Positions 9,501 to 17,138 of a DNA stretch of 64,000 nucleotides are shown here, piece after piece. The translations under genes were made by a program, and so were the position numbers. The notes under the pieces are model-generated. The model saw nothing but the letters and a program-made list of their open reading frames with translations, was not told the origin of the DNA and did no database searches. Positions within the stretch are counted from its first letter, which is position 1. Every line of letters starts with the position of its first letter. The stretch is from SPCO01 sp964427285 (GTDB lineage Bacteria > Chloroflexota > Limnocylindria > Limnocylindrales > CSP1-4): NCBI GenBank assembly GCA_964427285.1, contig CAYRTS010000001.1, forward strand, positions 1 through 64,000, given 5' to 3'.

Positions 9501-10146
9501 CACGGCTCTTGTGGGCGGGGATCCTGCGACCGATCTGGCCGAGGCCGAGCGGCTCGCTCCAGGCCTCCAGGACACCCAGTTCTCCTCCTATTGCCACTGG
9601 GGCAGGGCCTGGACGGCCATCGTCGCCGGGCGACTGGACGAGGCCCGCCTGGAGGCGGTCGCGGCCGCCGATGCAACCGGGTACTTCGTCCCGATCAGCC
9701 TGCCGCTGGCGGCCCGAGCCGCGCTGTGGGCCGGTGACGCCGCCACCGCCGGCGACCTCATCGCGAGGATCGAGCCAGCCGTAACTCGCGGCGTGGCGAT
9801 CACGCTGGATCACCTGACGCTCCGCGCCGGCATCGCCGCGCTGGAGGGTCGCCGGACCGACGCGATCGCCGGCTACCGCGAGGCGCTGCGCGGATGGCGC
9901 CAGCTCGGACTCGCATTCGACGAGGCGATGGCCGCGCTTGACATGGCGATCCTTCTCGTCCCGACCGAACGGGAGATGGCCGAAGCGCACACCGTGATCG
10001 AGGCGGCCCGCGAGACGCTGACTCGCCTTGGCGCCACGCCGTTTCTTGCGCGTCTCGACGAACCGCGGGCAGCCACCGCCCATCCTGCGCGGCCTGCGCG
10101 GAAGGCCTCTGTCACCGTGGCGGACGAAGCACGCGTCAGTCTCTGA
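6568..10146 (+). CDS. Zinc-ribbon / class III nucleotide cyclase / AAA ATPase / TPR signalling protein
   Basis: This is a 1192-residue multidomain protein with a GTG start. Residues 1-46 carry two zinc ribbons (Cys pairs 3/6, 17/20, 28/31, 42/45). At about 85-255 lies a class III adenylate/guanylate cyclase domain with both metal aspartates (in LFADLVGFT and FIGDAVMALWG) and the NTASRLQ transition-state segment, so it looks catalytically competent. At about 270-560 is a STAND/AAA-type ATPase with Walker A GPAGIGKS and a VLVFEDLHYAD Walker B. The C-terminal 550 residues are helical TPR-like repeats. The family is usual in soil actinobacteria and Chloroflexota and couples an unknown ligand or partner to cyclic nucleotide synthesis. 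It stands alone, 53 bp after the aminotransferase gene. Confidence 0.88.
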   Translation: MICSNCGTENRAGAKFCMECATPFAASCPNCGAANLPAAKFCSECATPLGGGASRATAAAGSVSAAPSTSPGTPVTPGALEAVAERRLVSVLFADLVGFTAFSEGRDSEEVRDLQTRYFDTVREIIGRYGGTVEKFIGDAVMALWGAPIAREGDAERAVRAGLDLVAAVPSLASGITVRVGILTGEAAVTLGAPNQGMVAGDLVNTASRLQSVAPPSTVLVGEATQRAAGGAIIFEPAADQVLKGKVSPVPAWRAVRVVAQRGGVGRSEALEAPFVGRDEELRQLKDLFHATGREGRPRLLSVIGPAGIGKSRLAWEFLKYIDGLVEPVWWHDGRSPAYGDGISFWALGEMIRGRAGLQETDDEPTTRAGIAAMLGEHVADETERAWIEPALLSLLGVESGAGSQQLFGAWRTFFERLAASGPVVLVFEDLHYADAGLIDFIDHMLEWSRNVPILIVTLARPELLERRPGWGAGKRSFTSIHLEPLGTLSMRELLAGLVPGLPAPARDAIVARADGIPLYAVETVRMLLAQGRLVLEDGVYRPVGDLSDLAVPETLTTLITARLDELDAADRGLVADAAVLGQSFTLAGVAAVSGQDPLELEPRLRALVRRELLIQMLDSRSPERGQYAFVQALIREVAYNTLAKRDRKTRHIAAARFFESLGTEELAGALAGHYLAAQGYAADGPEADTLAAQARVALRGAADRAAALGSHTQAIRFLEHALAVSREASDRVDLHERALASALQGLVGEVAERHALGALEARRDLGHREAIAMATAEYVGAIEEFGTDSDRALAIIQPAWDEFSDLEETPAGVALMLQLSGAYVHRDDTVALAWLERLLPVAERLNLLPETASALSRRSGALYRLNRPREALIILRGTHELAVANGLVKADRNSRTSLTFYEQFADPVAGLTMAREGLEIASRLGSAIYGFVMVGNAVSCAIRIGEWGWAVELLEEWLANEITGAFYLELYVDRAVLTALVGGDPATDLAEAERLAPGLQDTQFSSYCHWGRAWTAIVAGRLDEARLEAVAAADATGYFVPISLPLAARAALWAGDAATAGDLIARIEPAVTRGVAITLDHLTLRAGIAALEGRRTDAIAGYREALRGWRQLGLAFDEAMAALDMAILLVPTEREMAEAHTVIEAARETLTRLGATPFLARLDEPRAATAHPARPARKASVTVADEARVSL

Positions 10147-10203
10147 ATGAGGCGGGCGCCCGCTGGGCTATGGGGAGGTGCAGCTCTCTGGCTTGACCGC
10201 ACA

Positions 10204-10326
10204 TCAGCGCGCGATCAGCTCCAGCTTGGCGAAGTAGGAGCGATACCGAGTTGCGTCGCGGGTGGGCAGGCGATAACCCGCGACCGCCGCGTGGGCACCG
10301 ATTAGGGCACGAGGGCGTCGTTGACG
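10204..10326 (-). pseudogene. VapC-type PIN-domain toxin, C-terminal remnant
   Basis: Read on the minus strand from about 10326, the frame ending at TGA 10206-10204 gives an IGAHAAVAGYRL block followed by TRDATRYRSYF and LELIAR. These match the C-terminal end of VapC-like PIN ribonucleases. The conserved Asp normally found just before this block is absent, and no start codon or N-terminal two thirds of the protein are recognisable upstream, although the frame stays open to about 10440. It is therefore a decayed fragment of a toxin-antitoxin locus. The rest of 10147-10554, between two well-supported genes, holds nothing I can identify. Confidence 0.55.
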
Positions 10327-10554
10327 ATCTCCACTGGGTCGGACATCCGCATAACCTCGCCGGGAGACTGCTACGGAGCGAAGGTCGGGCTGACAAGCGT
10401 CGAATCGGGCTGTTTCGGGTGAATCGGGCGCAACTTTGGGTCGGCCTGAGCGTGGATCCGGGCCGACGGCCCGGATCCATCGCGCACCCCTCTCCGTACC
10501 AGTCCCTGGATGCGGTTATGCGAGGAAAGAGGCCCGCGGCCGCCCGCTCGTCAA

Positions 10555-11490
10555 CTAGATCCGGACCCGATCCTTGCCCTTGAGGTCCAGCATCTCGCGT
10601 GCGGCCGCCGGCGAGGCAACCTCCAGCGACAACGCCTCCAGGATCAAGCGGATCTTCGTCACCTGTTCCGCGTTGCTCGTGGCCAGTTGGCCCGGGCCGA
10701 TGTAGAGGCTGTCCTCAAGGCCCACCCGGACGTTGCCGCCCATCGTGGCGCCCATCGTTGCGAGCGGCATCTGGTGTCGACCCGCCGCCAGGACGGACCA
10801 GACGTAACCCTCCCCGAATAGGCGGTCCGCTACGGAACGCATGTGCATCAGGTCCGAGGGGTGTGCCCCGATCCCGCCCAGGATGCCGAAGATCGTCTGG
10901 ACGAAGAGCGGCGGCTTGACCAGCCCGCGATCGAGGAAGTGGGCCAGGGTGTACAGGTGTCCCACGTCGTAGCACTCGAACTCGAAGCGCGTCCCGTATC
11001 CCTCGCCGACGGTCAGCAGGATCGCCTCGATGTCCTTGAACGTGTTGCGAAAGATCCGGTCGCGTGAGCCCTCGAGGTACGGCGCCTCCCAGTCGTGCTG
11101 CCACGTCGGGTAGCGGCTCATCATCTGGTACATCCCGAAGTTCATCGAGCCCATGTTCAGCGAGCAGACCTCGGGCTGGAACGCGTGGGCCGCCGCCAGC
11201 CGCTCATCGAGGGTCATCGTGGCGCTGCCGCCGGTCGTGATATTGATGACCGCGTCCGTCCGCTCGTGGATCTGGGGCAGGAACTCGGCGAAGACCTCCG
11301 GATCGGGCGTGGGGCGTCCGTCGCGCGGGTCGCGCGCGTGCAGGTGCAGGATTGACGCGCCCGCTTCGTACGCATCGATCGCCTGGCGCGCCACGTCGGC
11401 CGGCGTGAGCGGCAGGTGCGGCGACATCGTGGGAGTGTGAATGGACCCGGTCACGGCGCAGGTGATGATCACCGGACGACGGTCAGCCAT
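10555..11490 (-). CDS. 3-keto-5-aminohexanoate cleavage-family enzyme (BKACE, DUF849)
   Basis: This 311-residue TIM-barrel enzyme of the BKACE family condenses a beta-keto acid with acetyl-CoA, giving acetoacetate and a new CoA ester, and depends on Zn2+. The metal-binding HLHARDP motif is at about residues 48-54, with TCAVTGS at the N-terminus and the NMGSMNFG and EFECYDVGHLY segments characteristic of the family. The beta-keto acid specificity varies between members and cannot be fixed here. Its ATG overlaps the end of the upstream DUF1801 gene by 8 bp, so the two are co-transcribed. Confidence 0.87.
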   Translation of the reverse strand: MADRRPVIITCAVTGSIHTPTMSPHLPLTPADVARQAIDAYEAGASILHLHARDPRDGRPTPDPEVFAEFLPQIHERTDAVINITTGGSATMTLDERLAAAHAFQPEVCSLNMGSMNFGMYQMMSRYPTWQHDWEAPYLEGSRDRIFRNTFKDIEAILLTVGEGYGTRFEFECYDVGHLYTLAHFLDRGLVKPPLFVQTIFGILGGIGAHPSDLMHMRSVADRLFGEGYVWSVLAAGRHQMPLATMGATMGGNVRVGLEDSLYIGPGQLATSNAEQVTKIRLILEALSLEVASPAAAREMLDLKGKDRVRI

Positions 11491-11875
11491 CGATCTCCTC
11501 CATTCGGGTGCGAACGATACTCGCGATCAATGCGTTTGGAAGCGGACGGTCCGGCCGCAACCGGATCGTGCCCTTCGAGGTGTCGAACTCCGCCAATTCG
11601 GCCCGATGCGCCTCCATGACCGCACCGCTCATGGGGAAGAGCGAGCAATGCGCCTTCGCCGCCGCATAGGCGACGAGCGGTCGACCGCGATAGCGGAACG
11701 CCGGGACGCCGTAGCTGATGGTGTCGACGGCATCGGGGGCGGTCGCCGCAATGGTCTCGCGCAGCGCCTGGAGCGCCGTCCGTTGATCGGCCGGAAGCCC
11801 GGCGAGCGTAATACCGATCCGCATTGTCGCCGCCACGGCCTCCGCCTGCGCTGCCTCGACCGTCTTCCGCGCCAT
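11483..11875 (-). CDS. DUF1801 (YdhG/iron-chaperone-like) protein
   Basis: This 130-residue protein of the DUF1801 family has the characteristic DAVDTISYGVPAFRYRGRPLVAYAAAKAHCSLFP region and a C-terminal RPDRPLPNALIASIVRTR segment. Members include frataxin-like Fra/YdhG proteins, but the biochemical role of most is unknown. The ATG at 11875 is preceded by AGGGGAGG. A longer reading from 11920 adds 15 residues without a ribosome-binding site. It is the first gene of a two-gene unit with the BKACE enzyme. Confidence 0.75.
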   Translation of the reverse strand: MARKTVEAAQAEAVAATMRIGITLAGLPADQRTALQALRETIAATAPDAVDTISYGVPAFRYRGRPLVAYAAAKAHCSLFPMSGAVMEAHRAELAEFDTSKGTIRLRPDRPLPNALIASIVRTRMEEIDG

Positions 11876-11997
11876 CAGCCTCCCCTGTTCCTCCCGGAGC
11901 CGTCGTCCAGCCATACGCATCGTAGTCGGACAAGAGCGGACGAATAGGCCAACAGGCTGCCCGATCCGCGGATTTCGAGCTATGGCCGTGGGTCCAG

Positions 11998-13980
11998 GTG
12001 CAAGCCAAACTCGATCCCATGTCGAATCAGGCCTCTAACGCCTCCGTCATCGGCTGGCTCCGTCCGACCATCCCGGGGCGCGGCATGCCTGCACCCGAGT
12101 CAGCCGTCCGGCAGTGGGCGATCCGATCCATCGCAGTCCTGGCCCTGACGGTCACGGTCGTCTATCTCGTCTGGCGTGCCGGCTGGACCCTGGCCCTCGA
12201 TGTCTGGTGGGTCTCCGTCCCGCTGCTCGTGTTCGAAGTGCATGCCGCGTTCGGCCTGGCGCTCTTCACGTTCTCCCTGTGGGACATCGATCGGCGTCCG
12301 GCGACGGATGACGCGTCGACGATCCCCGGCCGGGTCGCGGTGCTCGTGCCGACCTACAACGAAGGACTCGAGGTCCTGACCCCGACGGTCGCCGCCGCGG
12401 TCGCCATGCGCCTCGACCATGAGACCTGGGTGCTCGATGACGGGGCGCGCCCCGACGTGGAACGCCTCGCGATCGAACTCGGCGCGCGCTACCTCGCCCG
12501 CCCGACCCATGAGCACGCCAAGGCGGGCAACCTCAATCACGCCCTCGGGGTCATCGACGCCGACTACATTGCGGTCCTCGACGCCGATCACGTGGCCTCG
12601 CCCGACTTCCTGGTCCGCACCCTTGGCTACTTTGACGACCCACGGCTCGCTCTCGTCCAGACGCCACAGGATTTCTACAACGTCGATTCGTTCGAGCACG
12701 AGGGCGGCGGCGTCAATCGTGCGGCGACCGATTCTGCCCGAAGCGAACGTTTCCACGAGCAGGCCTTGTTCTATCGGATCCTGCAGCCTGGCAAGAACCG
12801 CTGGGGCGGCGCCTTCTGGTGCGGGACCGGCGCGGTGGTTCGGGTCGCGGCCCTGCGCGAGGTCGGCGGGGTGGCGACCGAAACGATCACCGAGGACATC
12901 CACACCACGATCCGGCTTCATCGACGCGGCTGGCGAACCGTTTACCACAACGAGGTCCTGGCGAGAGGCCTCGCGGCCGGTGACGCTGCGACCTATCAGC
13001 TGCAGCGCCACCGTTGGGGGACCGGAGCCATGCAGGTGCTGCGCAAGGAAAACCCGATGATCGTCGGCGGGCTGAGCCTCGGTCAGCGGCTGTCGTACGG
13101 ATCGACCCTGCTCGGCTGGTTTGACGCCTGGCGATCCCTCGCCTACCTGATCCTGCCGATCGTGGTCATCGGGACCGGGGCCGTCCCCATCCGCGCCGAA
13201 CCTGCGACATTTGCGGTGGCGTTTGCGACGACGTTCATCCTGGGACAGTTGTCTCTTCGCGTGCTCTCGCGTGGGTGCCACCGGCCGATCTTGTCCATCC
13301 TGTTCGAGTTCGTGCGGATGACCCCGCAGCTGCTGGCCACGATCACCCTGCTCACGAACCGTCGGGCGGCATTCGCTGTCAGTCCCAAGGGACGCACCGG
13401 TGATGGACGGCGATCCAACCGTGTTCCTCGACCGCTCGCCTTGGTACTGGTCGCAAGTGTCGCCGCCGCGGCCTGGTACGCGGCCACGCTGCTGGGCGCG
13501 ACGCCGAGCGTGTATGGCAACGCATGGGCCGTCCACGCGGCCTTTGGCTGGATGCTGGTCAATGTCTCACTCGTCTGGCTCGCCATCCGGCGGATCCGTT
13601 CATCCCACTACGCCGCCGAGCGACGCGCGAGCGTCCGGTTCGAAACGAATCTGCAGGGGCGCCTCGGCGGGATCGAGGCACAGGTCCGCGACCTGTCGCT
13701 CACCGGGGCTCGCATTGAGCTTCCGACCGGTCATGCGATGACTCCGGCGACTCGGCTGGTGGTGATCCCCGCGGGCGAACCGCCAATCGAGCTGGACGGG
13801 ACGGTTCAGTCGAGCTGGAGCACCGGTAACGGCTGGATCATGGCCGGCTTCGAGTTCGATCCAGGACAGACACCCGCCCGGGCGCGGCTGGCGCGTATGC
13901 TGTTCGAGGAGCGTGCCGCGAGACTTCCAAGCACGGTCGGTGCCCTGCCGGCGGCCACTCCGGTGCCGAGCGCCGCGTAG
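11998..13980 (+). CDS. Membrane glycosyltransferase family 2 with C-terminal PilZ domain (cellulose-synthase-like)
   Basis: This 660-residue processive GT2 enzyme is predicted to polymerise a polysaccharide across the inner membrane. Two helices (about 43-60 and 72-92) precede the catalytic domain, whose motifs are complete: DDG 147-149, DAD 195-197, TED 298-300 and QRHRW 336-340. Several helices follow. At about 540-640 is a PilZ domain with the RRASVRF and DLSLTGARIEL elements expected for c-di-GMP binding, so polymer export is probably c-di-GMP controlled. No BcsB-like partner is adjacent. The start is uncertain: GTG 11998 or ATG 12019, neither with a clear ribosome-binding site. Confidence 0.87.
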   Translation: MQAKLDPMSNQASNASVIGWLRPTIPGRGMPAPESAVRQWAIRSIAVLALTVTVVYLVWRAGWTLALDVWWVSVPLLVFEVHAAFGLALFTFSLWDIDRRPATDDASTIPGRVAVLVPTYNEGLEVLTPTVAAAVAMRLDHETWVLDDGARPDVERLAIELGARYLARPTHEHAKAGNLNHALGVIDADYIAVLDADHVASPDFLVRTLGYFDDPRLALVQTPQDFYNVDSFEHEGGGVNRAATDSARSERFHEQALFYRILQPGKNRWGGAFWCGTGAVVRVAALREVGGVATETITEDIHTTIRLHRRGWRTVYHNEVLARGLAAGDAATYQLQRHRWGTGAMQVLRKENPMIVGGLSLGQRLSYGSTLLGWFDAWRSLAYLILPIVVIGTGAVPIRAEPATFAVAFATTFILGQLSLRVLSRGCHRPILSILFEFVRMTPQLLATITLLTNRRAAFAVSPKGRTGDGRRSNRVPRPLALVLVASVAAAAWYAATLLGATPSVYGNAWAVHAAFGWMLVNVSLVWLAIRRIRSSHYAAERRASVRFETNLQGRLGGIEAQVRDLSLTGARIELPTGHAMTPATRLVVIPAGEPPIELDGTVQSSWSTGNGWIMAGFEFDPGQTPARARLARMLFEERAARLPSTVGALPAATPVPSAA

Positions 13981-14072
13981 GCCGGCGTAGTCCAGGCGGC
14001 ATGCCGCCTGGTGCTGGAGATGTCAGGCGCGCGGCCGTTAGCCCGCCTGCGCACCCGTGAGATGATGCGCGC

Positions 14073-14282
14073 ATGGTCGAGTACGGCGGGACGGTCAGCG
14101 GCGTTGGGGGCCAGGTTGCCGGTGGGTCTGGCGGCGGCGGGCGCTCGATTGACGTGGGAGCCTCCGCGAGCCAGTTCATCACGAATACCATCGACACGCT
14201 GTCGTCGCTCCAGCCGATGGGGCTGCTGGCCCTGGTCGTCCTGGTAGTGCTCGGTCTGGTCATCGTCAAGCGGGCGTTCTGA
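14073..14282 (+). CDS. Small Gly-rich tail-anchored membrane protein, unknown
   Basis: A 69-residue open frame. Residues 1-28 are Gly/Ser/Val rich, a middle segment (SQFITNTIDTLSS) looks amphipathic, and residues 48-66 form one clear transmembrane helix followed by a short basic end (KRAF). I recognise no family. A hairpin follows the stop. The amino-acid layout looks like a genuine small membrane protein rather than an accidental frame, but there is no strong ribosome-binding site. Confidence 0.5.
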   Translation: MVEYGGTVSGVGGQVAGGSGGGGRSIDVGASASQFITNTIDTLSSLQPMGLLALVVLVVLGLVIVKRAF

Positions 14283-14286
14283 GGGT

Positions 14287-14320
14287 GCGTTGCGCGATTC
14301 TGGCCGACGCCACGCAACGC
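14287..14320. terminator. Hairpin between convergent genes
   Basis: GCGTTGCG (14287-14294) pairs with CGCAACGC (14313-14320), an 8-bp stem with an 18-nt loop. It lies between the convergent small membrane protein gene (+) and the pirin gene (-), so it may terminate transcription from either side. There is no T tract. Confidence 0.4.
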
Positions 14321-14356
14321 CCGGACGGCCCGCCGGCCACCCCGGGCGATGGTTCG

Positions 14357-15364
14357 CTAGCCGCCCGCCGAACTGGAGTCGCGTGATTCGATGAGGGTCG
14401 TCGGGGCATTGTGGATCGCCGGGATGGAGCCGAGGCGGCCCGCCTGGTAGTCGGCGAAGGCCTGCATGACCTCCTCGCGCGTGTTCATCACGAACGGACC
14501 CATCCAGGCTACGGGCTCCCGGATGGGACGGCCGCCGAGCAATAGGACATCCAGGCTCGGATGGCGCGATTCCTGGATCGGATCCGCCGCAAGAGTGACA
14601 GCCTCGCCGGGGCCGAAGACCGCCAGTTGGCCCGTCGCAACCGGCCGCCGGTCGGCCCCGACGGTGCCGTGCCCCGCCATCACGTACGCCAGGGCGTTGT
14701 AGTCCGCCCGCCACGGGACCGCCAGCTGAGCGCCGGGGCTCAGCGTGGCGTGGACCAGGGTCATCGGGCTGTACGTGGCACCCGGTCCGCTGTGCCCGCC
14801 GATCTCACCAGCGATCACCCGTAGCAGCGCCCCGCCGTCGCTCGACGAGACCAGCGCGACCTCGCTCGCGCGGAGATCCTGATAGCGGGGCGGACTCCAT
14901 TTCAGCGCGGCCGGTAGGTTGACCCACAGCTGGAACCCGTGGAACAGCCCACCGCTGACAACGAGGGCCTCCGGCGGCTTCTCGATGTGCAGGATCCCGG
15001 CGCCAGCGGTCATCCATTGCGTGTCCCCGTTGGTGATGACCCCGCCGCCGCCGTTCGAATCGCTGTGCTCAAACGTGCCATCGATCATGTAGGTGACCGT
15101 TTCAAAGCCTCGATGCGGGTGCCACGGCGTACCCTTCGGCTCGCCCGGCGCGTACTCCACCTCGCCCATCTGATCGAGATGGACGAACGGATCGAGATCG
15201 GCCAGGTCGACCCCGGCAAACGCCCGCCGGACGGGGAATCCTTCGCCTTCGAACCCGCGCGGGGCAACCGTCACGCTGCGGACCGGTCGCTGGCGGGTCA
15301 TGACCGGATCAGGGGCAGGAATTCGGGGCAGGACGGTGATGTCATCGACGACGACGGCGGGCAT
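14357..15364 (-). CDS. Pirin family protein
   Basis: This bicupin pirin homologue has 335 residues. The N-terminal cupin carries the metal-binding HPHRGFETVTYMIDGTFEHSDSNGG pattern and the MTAGAGILHIE segment; pirins of this group are Fe-binding and some act as quercetinases or regulators. The start is placed at ATG 15364 because AAGGAG precedes it at good spacing and the protein then begins like other pirins. An open frame continues 44 codons upstream without support. It is divergent from the methyltransferase gene. Confidence 0.85.
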   Translation of the reverse strand: MPAVVVDDITVLPRIPAPDPVMTRQRPVRSVTVAPRGFEGEGFPVRRAFAGVDLADLDPFVHLDQMGEVEYAPGEPKGTPWHPHRGFETVTYMIDGTFEHSDSNGGGGVITNGDTQWMTAGAGILHIEKPPEALVVSGGLFHGFQLWVNLPAALKWSPPRYQDLRASEVALVSSSDGGALLRVIAGEIGGHSGPGATYSPMTLVHATLSPGAQLAVPWRADYNALAYVMAGHGTVGADRRPVATGQLAVFGPGEAVTLAADPIQESRHPSLDVLLLGGRPIREPVAWMGPFVMNTREEVMQAFADYQAGRLGSIPAIHNAPTTLIESRDSSSAGG

Positions 15365-15385
15365 GGGGACTCCTTCTGTGTTGTC

Positions 15386-15394
15386 ACGATAGCA
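15386..15394 (-). promoter_or_regulatory. Candidate extended -10 element of the pirin gene
   Basis: On the minus strand TGCTATCGT lies 22 bp before the pirin ATG and fits an extended -10 box (TGnTAnnnT). The same TGCTA-type element precedes other genes in this window. No -35 box is evident. Confidence 0.35.
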
Positions 15395-15466
15395 CGGCAC
15401 GGCACGGTCGTTGCTGGCGCAACTAGCTGACGAGGGTGTAGGCTCGCATCGTGAGGTGCAACGATC

Positions 15467-16351
15467 GTGCGCTGTCGTAGTACGACGTCGCAGCAAATCC
15501 TGGAGCGGTCGTCCGCCTCAGTTCGTCCTGCGACGCCCGCGGAAGCCGGCGATGTCCGCGCGATGCACGCAGCCACCCGCGCGGCCTGGGATGAGGCGGC
15601 CGAGCGCTACGAGCGTTGGCTCGATGAGGCGATCGAGCTGATCCGATGCGGCGGCACCAACCTGTTCGGTGCCGAGGTGGAGTTGATCGGTGACCTGCAC
15701 GGCCGATGTCGACGCGCCATTCATCTCCAATGCGCCGGCGGTCGAGACACGCTGTCGCTCTGGAACCATGGTGCCGATGAAGTGATCGGGATCGACTTCA
15801 GCGCTCGAATGCTTGCCCTGGCGGAACGGCTGACAGCAGCCACAGGAGCCCCAGCTCGGTGGATCCTGGCGGACGTGCTGGACACGCCACGTGACCTCGA
15901 CGGCACCGCCGACCTTGTCTATACCGGGCGCGGTTCGCTGATCTGGCTTCAGGATCTCGACGCCTGGGCTGCCGTGATCGCCCGGTTGCTCACCCCGGGC
16001 GGGCGGTTCGTGATCTTCGAAGGCCATCCGATCGAGTGGCTATTCGACGCCGACGAGCATGGACATTGGGTCACCACCGACTACGACTACTTTGCCGGCC
16101 CCGAGGCGTCGCAAGGCTGGGCTCCCGAATACATCGACCGGCTGTCGATCCCCGAGGCGGACCAGAGCTGGAAGTTCGCCCGCGCCTGGACCCTGGGCGA
16201 AATCATCACGGCGCTCCTGGGGGCCGACCTTCGCCTTGAACGCGTCGTGGAATACCCGATCGACTGGTGGGGCGGCCACGACGATGTCCGCACCAAGGAG
16301 CGCGGTCGAGTGCCGTTATCGTTCTCGGTCGTCGGTCGCCGCGGCGGATAG
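15467..16351 (+). CDS. Class I SAM-dependent methyltransferase
   Basis: This 294-residue Rossmann-fold methyltransferase has the SAM-binding loop IHLQCAGGRDTLSLW, the acidic residue ending beta2 in EVIGIDFSARML, and a post-III GGRFVIFEGHP segment. It resembles small-molecule methyltransferases of actinobacteria and Chloroflexota; the substrate is unknown. The GTG at 15467 has GAGG 10 bp upstream. ATG 15563 is an alternative start nearer to where the family similarity begins. The next gene starts immediately after its stop codon. Confidence 0.78.
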   Translation: MRCRSTTSQQILERSSASVRPATPAEAGDVRAMHAATRAAWDEAAERYERWLDEAIELIRCGGTNLFGAEVELIGDLHGRCRRAIHLQCAGGRDTLSLWNHGADEVIGIDFSARMLALAERLTAATGAPARWILADVLDTPRDLDGTADLVYTGRGSLIWLQDLDAWAAVIARLLTPGGRFVIFEGHPIEWLFDADEHGHWVTTDYDYFAGPEASQGWAPEYIDRLSIPEADQSWKFARAWTLGEIITALLGADLRLERVVEYPIDWWGGHDDVRTKERGRVPLSFSVVGRRGG

Positions 16352-16771
16352 ATGCGCGACGTGACGACAGCTCGCCGGTTCGCGTATCGGCTCGGGTCGC
16401 GCTCCGGCCCGGTCTTGCGGCTGTTTGGCGTCCGTGGGCCGGAGGACGCGTTCGTCGACGTCTCAGACAATGAGCTCATCGCCAGGTTCGGAAGGTTCGA
16501 GGCTCGGACGCCGATCACGAACATCTCGTCATGGCGGATCGAGGGACCGTGGCGCTGGATCACGGCGATTGGCGTCCGACTGAGTGTTCGCCACAACGAT
16601 CTGACGTTCGGTGGATCGCATCACGGCGGCGTCCGCCTGGACTTTCAGACGCCGATCGCGGTCGCTCGTCTGCATCCGGTGGCGCTGTACGTGACCGTCG
16701 AGGACCTGGACGGCCTCGCCGCGGCCCTCGCCGCGCGAGGGATCGCGGGCGAAGACGCCCGAACGACCTGA
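16352..16771 (+). CDS. Hypothetical 139-residue protein coupled to the methyltransferase
   Basis: The ATG directly abuts the TAG of the methyltransferase gene, so the two should be co-translated. The protein is soluble and beta-rich, with alternating hydrophobic segments such as GPWRWITAIGVRLSVRHNDLTFGG and RLHPVALYVTVEDLDGLAAAL. I do not recognise a named family. It may be a small barrel or PH-like domain. Codon use resembles its neighbours. Confidence 0.65.
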   Translation: MRDVTTARRFAYRLGSRSGPVLRLFGVRGPEDAFVDVSDNELIARFGRFEARTPITNISSWRIEGPWRWITAIGVRLSVRHNDLTFGGSHHGGVRLDFQTPIAVARLHPVALYVTVEDLDGLAAALAARGIAGEDARTT

Positions 16772-16773
16772 GT

Positions 16774-16787
16774 CCGGGCTTGCCCGG
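16774..16787. terminator. Short hairpin between convergent genes
   Basis: CCGGGC-TT-GCCCGG at 16774-16787 lies in the 28-bp gap between the convergent hypothetical gene (+) and the DUF952 gene (-). It could serve as a bidirectional terminator, but the loop is very tight and there is no T run. Confidence 0.35.
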
Positions 16788-16799
16788 CTGTGATCTTGA

Positions 16800-17138
16800 T
16801 CAGTCCATGTTGAGCGCCGCGAAGCGCCCGGTGCCGTCACGCTCAACACGGCCGACAGCGACGATGGCGGAGCGGGCAATCGGGCCATAGACGTGCGGGT
16901 ACGGCGAGCCCGGGGCGTCATACCGCCACGGAACGTCGAGCACATCGAGGTCCAGCGTCAACGCCAGAAACGCCCGGGTATCCGTCGCGTAGTGACGGTC
17001 GAACGTCGCGGCCAGCTCGTTGACGCCCTCAGTGCAGTGCGCGAATCCCTCGGTCGCGAGCGAGAGGGCAGCGTAATGCACCGTCGCATCCGTCGCTATC
17101 CAGACTTCGACCGGGACCAGGTGATACGTCTCGCGCAT
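16800..17138 (-). CDS. DUF952 family protein
   Basis: This 112-residue protein of the DUF952 family (PF06108) has the signatures TYHLVPVEVW, FAHCTEGVNELAATFDRHY and PYPHVYGPIARSAIVAV. Members resemble the ADP-ribosyl-transferase-like fold, and biochemical function is not established. The ATG at 17138 overlaps the TGA of the upstream TPP-enzyme gene by one base (TGATG), so translation is coupled and the upstream frame to 17357 is a shadow. Confidence 0.82.
   Translation of the reverse strand: MRETYHLVPVEVWIATDATVHYAALSLATEGFAHCTEGVNELAATFDRHYATDTRAFLALTLDLDVLDVPWRYDAPGSPYPHVYGPIARSAIVAVGRVERDGTGRFAALNMD

Noticed and set aside
10147..10203. GC-rich palindrome GCGGGCGCCCGC after the cyclase stop as terminator
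   Set aside because: The two halves leave no loop, so a stable hairpin cannot form, and no T tract follows.
10136..10480. 114-codon minus-strand open frame in the gap after the cyclase gene
   Set aside because: Its frame has no protein-like features. The VapC similarity is in a different frame and is only a fragment.
12100..13536. 478-codon antisense open frame across the glycosyltransferase gene
   Set aside because: It is a frame shadow typical of high-GC coding DNA: no protein-like motif, Arg/Asp/Pro-rich composition, and it opposes a gene with full catalytic motifs.
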